From: JAPXSY01 sp034003585
GTDB taxonomy: Bacteria; Verrucomicrobiota; Kiritimatiellia; RFP12; UBA1067
Length of the DNA stretch: 21,290 bases
NCBI GenBank assembly: GCA_034003585.1
Contig: JAVEYH010000060.1
Coordinates: 1 to 21,290, forward strand
Direction of reading: 5' to 3'
The notes under the pieces: generated by a model
Databases searched by the model: none
The model's input: only the letters and a program-made list of their open reading frames with translations
What the model was told of the DNA's origin: nothing
Shown here: one piece after another, positions 1-6,792 of the stretch
Position numbering within the stretch: the first letter of the stretch is position 1
Layout: every line of letters starts with the position of its first letter
Position numbers and translations under genes: made by a program

Positions 1-171
1 AGGGGGCTCGCGGCAAGGGTTGCGGACGCCGGGAAACGGGCGACCCTCCCGCCTTACCGCGGGCGGGTGGAGGATGTGGCTCGGCAGTTCGGGACGACGC
101 TGAAGCGCGCGGAGCAGGCGGGCGGCGGGGTTTCGGCGGAGGAGTTGGAGAAGGCGATGACGGTCTGGTGA
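1..171 (+). CDS. C-terminal end of an unidentified protein (5' end outside window)
   Basis: Frame 1 is open from the first base to a TGA at 169-171 and gives the last 56 residues of a protein. The segment is rich in Ala, Gly, Arg and Glu, is predicted to be helical near its end (VSAEELEKAM) and finishes with TVW. No domain can be recognised from so short a piece. The gap to the next start is 28 bases and contains that gene's ribosome binding site, so the two could be co-transcribed. The frame is accepted as coding because it is open throughout, has the strong G/C third-position bias of the neighbouring genes and ends just before a well-placed new start. Function cannot be given. Confidence 0.6.
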   Translation, partial: RGLAARVADAGKRATLPPYRGRVEDVARQFGTTLKRAEQAGGGVSAEELEKAMTVW

Positions 172-199
172 GGGAAGAAGGGAAAGAAAGGAGTCGGGA

Positions 200-2776
200 A
201 TGAAACAGGTTTTGACGGCCATGCTGTGGGGAGCCTTATGCGCGTTCACCGCAAACGCGGTGACGTACATGTGGAACGGGAACGGCGGGGACTCGAACTG
301 GACAACCGCCGCGAACTGGGACCGGAATTCGGGATATCCCGTCAACGCGGATGATAACGCATACGTTTCAGCGGCGGCCTCGCTTCATCTGGATGTGGCG
401 GGGAATGTGACGATCAGCAAACTGCTGTTCTCGCCCGAACCGTCCGGGAACCTGACGGTCACGGGGGCGGCAAGCGCCGGACTCGGCGTGTCCTATTTCA
501 CGGTGGGCGGAACAAGTGTTCTCGCAATCACTCCGGACATTGCCCTGCCGGGCACCTGCATCAAGGATGGGAGCGGAACCCTCGGCGTGTCCGGAAACCT
601 GACGGCGGAGAACTGGTTTTACATCAATAACGGCACGCTCCGTATCGCGGGCGGGAACGCGGACTTCAAGAAACAGGTCAATGTGGGAAACGGGACCTTC
701 AACTACCCGGCCCGCCTGTGTCTCACGGATGGCGGGACCATGCGGTGGAACTCAACGGTCTACAAGGGCGGTCCCGATCCGCTGATCCAACTGTCGGGCG
801 GAACGCTGCACGTCGCGGCCGGAGGAAATTGCCTGGTGCCGATGCTGGTCGACGGAACCAACCTCATCGACACGACGGCGCTTCTGTTTTTAACTGCGGG
901 GTTGTCGATTGCGCCGCAGGGGCACCTGATCAAGTCCGGGGCGGGCGGAATCAACATTGCGTCGGGCACGACCAATTTCGTCGCGGGTGATTTGACGATC
1001 AGCAACAGTTACATCCAGTTCAGCATGAACAGCCGGTACGAAAGTTATGGCGGGAGTTCGGAGCCGTGGCGCGTGAGGGTCTGCAACGGCGGACGGTTTT
1101 TCGTGGGAGGCCCCACGGCGATCTTCACGGTTCCCCTCGATCTCGTCATGGAACCGGGCGGCACGGTCGAATTTCCCTCTGACTATGGCGCAAACTACAA
1201 TGTGGTGGTCGCGCATTCGATTGTGACCAATGGTGTTTCCTTGGCGCCGGGACGGTACAAGGGGGGGTCTGGGATTGTCAAGGCGGGCGGATTGGGTTCC
1301 GTGGTGCTTGCGACCCGGTGGACCGGGGCAGGCGACGGCGTGTCGTGGTTCGATGCGGACAATTGGAACGGCGCGGTGCCGGACGGGCAGAATGCGGTGG
1401 CGGATCTGTCCCCTGCGCAGGGCCCCGTCAGCCTGGGGGATCAGGTTGTCACGCTGACCTGCCTGGTCTACAACCCGCAGGGCGCGCAGCGGGCGCTGAC
1501 CCTGACCGGCAGCGGCACGCTGAACCTCTATGCGCCCGCGGCGTGCGACGCGTGTCTGGCGGTGGGACCCGGGCGCGCGCTGACGCTGGATGTGAATGTG
1601 GCCCGCGCGGGCGGGGGCAGTATCCCGTTCGGGATCTTCGGCAACGGCACCGTGATCGTCAAAAAGAACTTCCCTTCCGGCGATCCGGGCGTGAGCCTGA
1701 TGGGGGATCTCGTTTTCGACGGCACGACGGCGGTCACGGGCGACGCCTTCATGCCGATGCTGGGAATGGTGACCTCCATCCGCCCGGTTACCGGGGCCAT
1801 CTCAAATGATGTGAACGCCTCCGTCGCCTTCGCATCCAACTGTCTGATGAGCGTGTCGCGGATTTTCAACAGCCCGTATCGGGCCACCCCCGCCTTCTAT
1901 CCGGCCGGGCAGATCATCCACGACGGCGCGGAGATCACGCTGGAGAGCGCAGGGTATGTTTTCCTCACGCGGTATGCGGACACCTACCTGCCGCCCTTCG
2001 CCTATTTCATGCGCGCGGGGAAGCTTTCCGTGCCCGCGAACAGCGGATCGGGGATCTCGCTGGGGTGCACGTACACAAGCGCCTGGGAAGCGTATCGGCG
2101 CGGGGGCGCGGCGTTCGTGATGACCGGCGGAGAGGTCACGACCCCCCGGTTTCAACTGGGGACGCCCGAGGAGACGCTGGCTTTAAGCGGCGGGGAGGTC
2201 TATCTGGGCGCAGGCGGGATCGTTTCCACGACCAACGGGTTCCAGGGGCGCGTCAATCTGGGCGGGGTGACGATTCACGCCGCGGCGAACTGGGGTTCCC
2301 TGCTGAATCTGGACCTGACCGGTGAGGGCGGGCTGACGGTTCTCGACAGCGGCGGCGGGACCGTGACGCTGAGCGGCGCGCTGTCCGGTCCGGGCGGCCT
2401 ATCCAAGACGGGCACCGGCACGCTGACGCTGAACGGGGCCAACCTTTTCACGGGAACCGTGTCGGTCGCGGAGGGGACGCTGTCCGCCGCCAACGGGTTG
2501 GTGAACGCGACGAACCTCTCGGTCACGGCGGCCGGCGCGGTGCTGGTGATCGGGAGCGCCGATTCGCTCAACACGAACGCGACACTGCGCGTGGGGTCCG
2601 GGGGTCTGGTGAACCTGAACTTTACCGGTATGGCAACGGTGAATGAACTGATTGTGGACGGCGAGGCGAAGACACCCGGGATTTATGGGAGCGGAAAATC
2701 TTTCCTCACGGGCGCGGGGGTGTTGTCGGTGCGGAACGGGCCGCCGCCGAAGGGGACGCTGATTTCATTCCGGTGA
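200..2776 (+). CDS. exported autotransporter-associated beta-strand repeat protein
   Basis: An 858-residue secreted protein. The start ATG has AAGGAG six bases upstream (188-193). Residues 1-20 form a signal peptide (KQVLTAMLWGALCAFTANA). The rest is Gly/Thr/Asn/Val-rich with short beta-strand periodicity, as in beta-helix passengers. The clearest family signature is GGLSKTGTGTLTLNGANLF near residues 733-751, matching the autotransporter-associated beta-strand repeat (PATR, TIGR02601 type). An opening motif of the form WxGxGxxxxW...NW...P occurs twice, near residues 24-47 and 373-395, so the protein seems built from two related halves. I see no C-terminal beta-barrel, PEP-CTERM or LPXTG signal; the protein ends GTLISFR. 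Its stop overlaps a possible GTG of the next gene, so it is probably co-transcribed with the sialidase-like gene. Likely a surface or secreted adhesin or carbohydrate-associated protein; the exact role is unknown. Confidence 0.8.
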   Translation: MKQVLTAMLWGALCAFTANAVTYMWNGNGGDSNWTTAANWDRNSGYPVNADDNAYVSAAASLHLDVAGNVTISKLLFSPEPSGNLTVTGAASAGLGVSYFTVGGTSVLAITPDIALPGTCIKDGSGTLGVSGNLTAENWFYINNGTLRIAGGNADFKKQVNVGNGTFNYPARLCLTDGGTMRWNSTVYKGGPDPLIQLSGGTLHVAAGGNCLVPMLVDGTNLIDTTALLFLTAGLSIAPQGHLIKSGAGGINIASGTTNFVAGDLTISNSYIQFSMNSRYESYGGSSEPWRVRVCNGGRFFVGGPTAIFTVPLDLVMEPGGTVEFPSDYGANYNVVVAHSIVTNGVSLAPGRYKGGSGIVKAGGLGSVVLATRWTGAGDGVSWFDADNWNGAVPDGQNAVADLSPAQGPVSLGDQVVTLTCLVYNPQGAQRALTLTGSGTLNLYAPAACDACLAVGPGRALTLDVNVARAGGGSIPFGIFGNGTVIVKKNFPSGDPGVSLMGDLVFDGTTAVTGDAFMPMLGMVTSIRPVTGAISNDVNASVAFASNCLMSVSRIFNSPYRATPAFYPAGQIIHDGAEITLESAGYVFLTRYADTYLPPFAYFMRAGKLSVPANSGSGISLGCTYTSAWEAYRRGGAAFVMTGGEVTTPRFQLGTPEETLALSGGEVYLGAGGIVSTTNGFQGRVNLGGVTIHAAANWGSLLNLDLTGEGGLTVLDSGGGTVTLSGALSGPGGLSKTGTGTLTLNGANLFTGTVSVAEGTLSAANGLVNATNLSVTAAGAVLVIGSADSLNTNATLRVGSGGLVNLNFTGMATVNELIVDGEAKTPGIYGSGKSFLTGAGVLSVRNGPPPKGTLISFR

Positions 2777-2805
2777 GAGAAAAAAGGCCGAAAGGGGGAG
2801 AAGGG

Positions 2806-4425
2806 ATGCGGGACAGAAGAAAACGGGGAAGTTGGGCCATGACGGAAAAAGGGGTTTTTGGGGTGGCGCTCGCCTGTGCGGTGGGTGTGTGCGGGGCGGT
2901 GTCAGGTTTTGCGCAAGACGTGCCGGTCCGTGCGCTGGAACTGCCGCCGAAGGCCGGAAACGCACGCAACAGCGAGGGCGCTTTCATCACGCTTAAGGAC
3001 GGGCGCATCCTTTATGTCTACTCACACTTCACGGGCGGCGGGGGCGATCACGACTCGGCCCATCTGGCGGGGCGGTACTCCGCGGACGGCGGCCGGACCT
3101 GGACGGCGCAGGACCGGGTGATCGTGCCGAACGAGGGCCGCATGAACGTGATGTCCGTCAGCCTGCTGCGGCTGCGGAGTGGGGAGATCGCGCTCTTTTA
3201 TCTGGCCAAAAACAGCGAGAAGGACTGCCGTCCGGTGATGCGGCTCTCGCGCGACGAGGGCGAGACCTGGGGCGAGCCGGTGATGTGCGTCACGGATGAG
3301 GTGGGATACTATGTGATGAACAACGACCGCGCGATCCAGCTCGCCGGCGGGCGTCTCGTGCTGCCGCTGTGCCTGCACTGGCCTGAAGGCCAGGCGAAGG
3401 CCGACTGGCAGGGCACGCTGATGTGTTATCTCTCCGACGACAACGGCAAGAGCTGGCGGCGCGGCAGGACGGCGCACAAGACGTTCGACGCCACGGGCAG
3501 GCGGGTGACCACGCAGGAACCGGGCGTGGTGGAACTGAAGGACGGGAGGGTCATGATGTTCATCCGCGCCAGCGGCGGGTGCCAGTATCTCTCCTGGTCG
3601 GCGGACGGGGGCGACACGTGGACGCCGCCGGTTCCGTCGGACATCCAATCCCCGGTTTCGCCGGCCTCGATCAAACGCCTGCCCCAGACCGGCGACCTGC
3701 TGCTGGTCTGGAACAACCATGACGGCATTCCGGGAACGCTGAACAACAAACGCGTGCCGTTGAGCACGGCGGTTTCGCGGGACGACGGCAAGACCTGGCA
3801 GCAGGTCAAGGTGCTCGAAGGCAATCCGAATGGGCATTACTGCTACATCGCGATCCATCCGGCGGAAGACGCCGTGCTGCTCGGGTATTGCGCGATGTCC
3901 GGCCTCGGCCATTCGCGGATCACCCGCGTTCCGGTGGCGTGGCTGTACAAGGAGGGCGGGCCGTGTGTGTCGGTTATCCGGAAACGCCCGGATCTGTTCG
4001 GCGGGGCGGCCGCGGGGCCGTTCCGGCGGTTGGAGACCGCGTTGGGCGCGTGGACAGCCGAGGAGGGACACGCCGAGATTTACGGTTACGCCCGCGGGCG
4101 CGGCATCCGGTTGAAGGGGGGGACAAACCGCGTGGTGACGCTCTTCCTGAAAGAGCCTGCGGCGTGCGGGGCTCTGGGACTGGGTGTCGAACGGTTCGCC
4201 TCGAGACCGCCGTATTCGCTGACTCTGGAGGCCGAAACCGGCGGGGCGTGGCGCAAAGTATGGGAGCAGAAGGCGAACACGGGGGTTGGGACACAGCATC
4301 CCGTTGACTGGGGACGGAAGGCGAACGTTGTGGCGACGCGTTTCCGTTTCACGTGCACCTCGACGCTCGGGGCCATCATCACCGATGTGCCGGAGATCAG
4401 GATAAACGGTTTTTTTAAGGATTAG
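2806..4425 (+). CDS. exported sialidase-like (BNR/Asp-box) glycosidase
   Basis: A 539-residue exported beta-propeller protein. Five Asp-boxes of the form S-x-D-x-G-x-T/S-W lie at residues 92-99, 148-155, 210-217, 265-272 and 324-331, typical of GH33 sialidases and related BNR-repeat proteins. An Arg/Lys-rich N-terminus followed by a hydrophobic stretch (FGVALACAVGVCGAVSGFAQ) is a signal peptide. Residues about 405-539 look like a separate beta-sandwich, possibly carbohydrate-binding. I chose ATG 2806, with GGAG five bases upstream. A GTG at 2773 overlapping the previous stop and an ATG at 2839 are alternatives. The sialidase arginine triad cannot be assigned with confidence, so the substrate could be another sugar. 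The aldolase gene 12 bases downstream supports a role in releasing sialic acid or a similar keto-acid sugar outside the cytoplasm. Confidence 0.75.
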   Translation: MRDRRKRGSWAMTEKGVFGVALACAVGVCGAVSGFAQDVPVRALELPPKAGNARNSEGAFITLKDGRILYVYSHFTGGGGDHDSAHLAGRYSADGGRTWTAQDRVIVPNEGRMNVMSVSLLRLRSGEIALFYLAKNSEKDCRPVMRLSRDEGETWGEPVMCVTDEVGYYVMNNDRAIQLAGGRLVLPLCLHWPEGQAKADWQGTLMCYLSDDNGKSWRRGRTAHKTFDATGRRVTTQEPGVVELKDGRVMMFIRASGGCQYLSWSADGGDTWTPPVPSDIQSPVSPASIKRLPQTGDLLLVWNNHDGIPGTLNNKRVPLSTAVSRDDGKTWQQVKVLEGNPNGHYCYIAIHPAEDAVLLGYCAMSGLGHSRITRVPVAWLYKEGGPCVSVIRKRPDLFGGAAAGPFRRLETALGAWTAEEGHAEIYGYARGRGIRLKGGTNRVVTLFLKEPAACGALGLGVERFASRPPYSLTLEAETGGAWRKVWEQKANTGVGTQHPVDWGRKANVVATRFRFTCTSTLGAIITDVPEIRINGFFKD

Positions 4426-4437
4426 AAAAGGACACCG

Positions 4438-5334
4438 ATGAGAAAGAGAGTGTATTCGGCTTCCATCACGCCGCTGTTGCCGGACGGGGGGCTGGACGTG
4501 GAAGGGCTGGGCAGGATTTTCGAGAGGAATATCCGGCACGGCTTGGACGGCATCTTTATCCTGGGCTCGATGGGGGAGTGGCAGTGCTTCGACTCCGCGT
4601 TCCGTGACCGGCTGGTGGCGGAGAGCGTAAGGGCAGCGGCGGGCCGCGCGGAGCTGCTGGTCGGCATCACGGACGTAACCACCGAGGCCGCGCTCGGGAA
4701 CGTGCGGCGGATCGCCGGACAGGCGTTTGACAGCTACGTGTTCATGCTGCCCAAAGCGGAGGCGGGCGATCCGGTGCGGGACGTGTGCCGGGTGCTGGAT
4801 GCGGCCGACCGACCGGTTTATTACTATCACTGTCCGCCGAACAACGGGATCCATCTTTCCCTGGCGCAGTTCGAGGCGATTCTGTCGCACCCGAACCTGA
4901 AAGGGATCAAGAACTCGGCCAGCAACATGTGGCTGCGCCGCGAGCTGATTCTGATGCGCCGGGAAAAAGGATTTACGCCGATCCTGCTGGAGGGACAGGA
5001 GTGGGCCGCGGATGAGGCGCTGCTGGTGGGGTATGACGGCATGCTCTGCGGCATGGGCGCGCTGGGCTCGAAGCTGATGGTCGGGATCGCGCGGGCGGCG
5101 GATGCCGGGAACACGGCGGAGGCCGTGCGCCTGCAGAACCGGTTCATCGGACTTTTTCATGGCGTGTACGGAAAGGATCTGTCCACGGTCTGGGTCGGGC
5201 AGAAGTACGCGCTGAAGTGCATGGGGCTCTGCGCCTCGGAGAAAACCCTGGCGCAGGGCATGGATGCGCTGACCGAGACGCGCAAGCAGGAGATCGAGGC
5301 GTGCCTTGAGGAATTCCGGGAAGAATTGGACTGA
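4438..5334 (+). CDS. DapA/NanA-family class I aldolase (dihydrodipicolinate synthase / N-acetylneuraminate lyase family)
   Basis: A 298-residue cytoplasmic TIM-barrel protein of normal family length (about 290-300). Family marks are ILGSMGEW at 41-48 (cf. GSTGE), the catalytic tyrosine region VYYYHCPP at 127-134 with Tyr130, and the Schiff-base lysine Lys158 in LKGIKNSA. Members form or cleave a C-C bond with pyruvate: lysine synthesis, sialic acid cleavage or other sugar-acid aldol cleavage. Co-location with a sialidase-like gene favours a lyase of the NanA kind. However, the second hydroxyl residue of GSTGE/GTTGE is Met45 here, so the usual substrate is not assured. AAGGA lies five bases before the ATG, and the gene sits 12 bases after the sialidase-like stop, consistent with an operon. 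No lysine-pathway neighbours are visible. Confidence 0.8.
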   Translation: MRKRVYSASITPLLPDGGLDVEGLGRIFERNIRHGLDGIFILGSMGEWQCFDSAFRDRLVAESVRAAAGRAELLVGITDVTTEAALGNVRRIAGQAFDSYVFMLPKAEAGDPVRDVCRVLDAADRPVYYYHCPPNNGIHLSLAQFEAILSHPNLKGIKNSASNMWLRRELILMRREKGFTPILLEGQEWAADEALLVGYDGMLCGMGALGSKLMVGIARAADAGNTAEAVRLQNRFIGLFHGVYGKDLSTVWVGQKYALKCMGLCASEKTLAQGMDALTETRKQEIEACLEEFREELD

Positions 5335-5388
5335 GAAGAGCGCGAAAGTGAAAAAAGAGTATTGCCCGCGAATCTCCGCGAATAAGAA

Positions 5389-5435
5389 GTTGATTCGTAT
5401 TTTCTTAACGCTAATCGCTAAAAATACGAATCAAC
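5389..5435. terminator. 15-bp perfect hairpin after the aldolase gene; possible terminator or mRNA-end stabiliser
   Basis: GTTGATTCGTATTTT (5389-5403) pairs perfectly with AAAATACGAATCAAC (5421-5435) around a 17-base loop, starting 55 bases after the aldolase stop. The stem is AT-rich and is not followed by a clean T-run, so it is not a textbook Rho-independent terminator. Its place just after an operon end suggests a termination, processing or stabilising role, or it is simply part of the surrounding repeat element. Confidence 0.4.
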
Positions 5436-5521
5436 ACACGTCTTGCTTTCTGTCCCTAGCTCGGATCTTGTTTTTAAAGATTAGAGCGGTTTACGTTATT
5501 TTGTAACCAGATTCGATTGTT

Positions 5522-5575
5522 GGTAGGGACGGTTCCCCGAACCGTCCGCGGACGCCTCGGGGAGGCGTCCCTACC
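5522..5575. repeat. intergenic double-hairpin (cruciform-like) repeat, copy 1
   Basis: The outer arms GGTAGGGACG (5522-5531) and CGTCCCTACC (5566-5575) are exact inverted copies. Inside are two consecutive perfect 9-bp hairpins with 3-base loops: GGACGGTTC/GAACCGTCC (5527-5535/5539-5547) and GGACGCCTC/GAGGCGTCC (5550-5558/5562-5570). A related copy lies at 6675-6720, so this is a dispersed, strongly folded repeat family of this genome. Confidence 0.65.
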
Positions 5576-5672
5576 CGGAGCGGCTACACCTTTTGCGAAA
5601 ACGCGCTAGCATAAAAAGGAAGGGGAACCGTTCCCATTCGCGGAGATTCGCGGACACAACAGGAGTGAATGT

Positions 5673-6146
5673 ATGTTGCGATATCGTGAGACAGGTGAGT
5701 TGCACAAAGACTTCCACGGCAGCATGAATGCGGCAGTGGAGTTTGTCGGGCAAAGGTACGGGCGGGAGGGTTTGCGCGAGGTCTTCCGGAACACCGCGCA
5801 GCACGTCTACCGCTCGATCCATGAGAAGCTCAAGGCAGGCGACTGGAGCGAGCTGCTGGAGCACTGGCGGTATTTCATGGAGCGCGAGGGCGCGGAGTTC
5901 TCGATCGAAGTCACGGACACGGAGGCGGTCATGACCGTGCGGCGCTGTCCGGCGGTGGCGCACCTGCGCAAGCTGGGCATGACGCCGTCGGCATTCTTCT
6001 GCGACCAGACCGTGCTGCTCAACGAGGCGTGGTGCGGGGGCACGCCGTTCGAGGCAATCACAACGGTCACGGGCGAGGGGCAGTGTGTGCAGCGGATCAG
6101 GAGAAAACGCGCAACGTCCAAGGAGGTGGCAGATGATACCGAGTGA
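5673..6146 (+). CDS. small Cys-containing protein, tentative L-2-amino-thiazoline-4-carboxylic acid hydrolase-like family
   Basis: A 157-residue soluble protein with no signal peptide or membrane segment. An N-terminal helical half (to about residue 70) is followed by a beta-rich half with conserved-looking cysteines: RRCP at 90-93, FFCD at 108-111, Cys121 and Cys138. The order RRCP ... FCD ... C resembles the ATC-hydrolase-like family (PF14196), whose few characterised members hydrolyse a thiazoline carboxylate. This is a pattern-based guess and the true substrate is unknown. The start ATG has AGGAG (5661-5665) seven bases upstream. Its end overlaps the next gene by 14 bases, and that gene encodes a protein with the same layout and the same RRCP motif. 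The two are probably paralogues that act together. Confidence 0.55.
   Translation: MLRYRETGELHKDFHGSMNAAVEFVGQRYGREGLREVFRNTAQHVYRSIHEKLKAGDWSELLEHWRYFMEREGAEFSIEVTDTEAVMTVRRCPAVAHLRKLGMTPSAFFCDQTVLLNEAWCGGTPFEAITTVTGEGQCVQRIRRKRATSKEVADDTE
6121..6127 (+). promoter_or_regulatory. ribosome binding site deciding the start of the second small gene
   Basis: AGGAGGT lies five bases before ATG 6133, inside the 3' end of the preceding gene. It favours 6133 over an in-frame ATG at 6085, which has no such site, and implies translational coupling of the overlapping pair. Confidence 0.75.
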
Positions 6147-6597
6147 TCAGTTCGTGCGGTTTTACAACGAGGTGTTCAAATTTCTGGACGCGAAGGGCGG
6201 GGGCGCGCTGGAGGAATACTACCGTGCGGTTTCCGGACAGCAGGAAATGCACTGCCTGGCGCGGTTCAAGGCGCAGGGGCTCGCCGGGATGAAGGCGTAT
6301 TGGGACCGGATCGCGGTGGAGGAGAACTGCGACATGACCTGCACGCTCGATGATGACCGGCTGGTGATCGAGATGCGGCGGTGCCCGAGTCTGGGCAAGG
6401 CCATGGACAATGACGCCGGGGCATTCGAACGGTATTGCGACCACTGCCCGGGCTGGGTCATCCCGCTCCTCGAAAAGGCCGGGTTCCATTGCGACTACGA
6501 CATGATCGACCGGTCCCGGCCCCAGTGCCGCATGACGATCTTCGCGGCCGATCCCGCGCGGCCCTCGCGTGTGCGGTGCGGGGGCTCCGCGTCCTGA
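6133..6597 (+). CDS. second small Cys-rich protein, paralogue-like partner of the preceding gene
   Basis: A 154-residue soluble protein. It shares the RRCP motif (residues 82-85) and a following cysteine cluster with its upstream neighbour, but has more cysteines: 41, 66, 70, 84, 102, 105, 120, 132 and 149, including YCDHCP at 101-106. A cluster this dense could bind metal or an Fe-S centre, or serve thiol chemistry. The family assignment to the ATC-hydrolase-like group is tentative. The start is set by a strong AGGAGGT and the gene overlaps the previous stop by 14 bases. It ends the operon: a repeat and a good terminator follow within about 150 bases, and the next gene converges on it. The function is unknown. 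Confidence 0.6.
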   Translation: MIPSDQFVRFYNEVFKFLDAKGGGALEEYYRAVSGQQEMHCLARFKAQGLAGMKAYWDRIAVEENCDMTCTLDDDRLVIEMRRCPSLGKAMDNDAGAFERYCDHCPGWVIPLLEKAGFHCDYDMIDRSRPQCRMTIFAADPARPSRVRCGGSAS

Positions 6598-6674
6598 GCG
6601 GTTCCCGCGGAAAAACAGAATCGATGCCCCCGGAAATCATTTCGGCGTCATCCTCCGTTCGCGTCCCCGAATAG

Positions 6675-6720
6675 GGTAGGGACGCATCCCCGAGGCGTCC
6701 GCCCCGCGTTGCGGGGGGCG
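6675..6720. repeat. intergenic double-hairpin repeat, copy 2
   Basis: GGTAGGGACG at 6675-6684 matches the first ten bases of the copy at 5522. GGACGCATC/GAGGCGTCC (6680-6688/6692-6700) forms a 9-bp hairpin with one A-G mismatch and a 3-base loop. It is followed by a GC-rich hairpin CCCCGC/GCGGGG (6702-6707/6711-6716), also with a 3-base loop. It has the same layout as copy 1 but a different second stem, and lies between convergent genes. Confidence 0.6.
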
Positions 6721-6749
6721 TCCAACGTTCAACGCCCCCATCGTTTTTT
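6714..6749 (+). terminator. Rho-independent terminator of the small-gene pair
   Basis: GGGGGCGT (6714-6721) pairs perfectly with ACGCCCCC (6732-6739) around a 10-base loop. Four bases later comes a run of six T (6744-6749) on the + strand. It lies about 120 bases after the stop of the gene ending at 6597 and before the convergent gene, as expected for transcript termination. Its left arm overlaps the end of the hairpin repeat and can pair alternatively with 6702-6707. Confidence 0.65.
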
Positions 6750-6792
6750 CATGGCTTCACCGCGTGGCGGGCTCTCGCGTTATGGATGGGGA

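Larger units (their letters stand above)
5366..5653. repeat. MITE-like segment bounded by 18-bp perfect inverted repeats
   Basis: CCGCGAATCTCCGCGAAT at 5366-5383 is the exact reverse complement of ATTCGCGGAGATTCGCGG at 5636-5653. The match stops sharply at both outer edges. The 252 bases between contain two further inverted repeats and no gene. Size (288 bp), terminal inverted repeats and lack of coding capacity resemble a miniature inverted-repeat element. No target-site duplication is visible in the flanks, so it may instead be a structured intergenic repeat. Confidence 0.5.
5335..5672. other. gene-free, AT-richer intergenic region with nested inverted repeats
   Basis: These 338 bases separate the aldolase gene from the next operon. 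The first 190 bases are clearly richer in A/T than the flanking genes. The region holds a 15-bp hairpin (5389-5435), a double-hairpin repeat (5522-5575), a 13-base palindrome GGGAACCGTTCCC (5623-5635) and an 18-bp inverted repeat bounding most of the stretch (5366-5653). A short open frame at 5306-5506 has codon use unlike the neighbours and no ribosome binding site, so I do not call it. A promoter for the downstream gene pair probably lies here, but I cannot pick a convincing -35/-10 pair. Confidence 0.7.

Noticed and set aside
3022..5160. 712-residue minus-strand open frame across the sialidase-like and aldolase genes
   Set aside because: It is an antisense shadow: Arg/Pro/His/Gln-rich, without domains, crossing two well-supported genes.
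5306..5506. 66-residue open frame running out of the aldolase end into the intergenic region
   Set aside because: It starts inside the aldolase gene, has no ribosome binding site, runs through a hairpin repeat and has unlike codon use.
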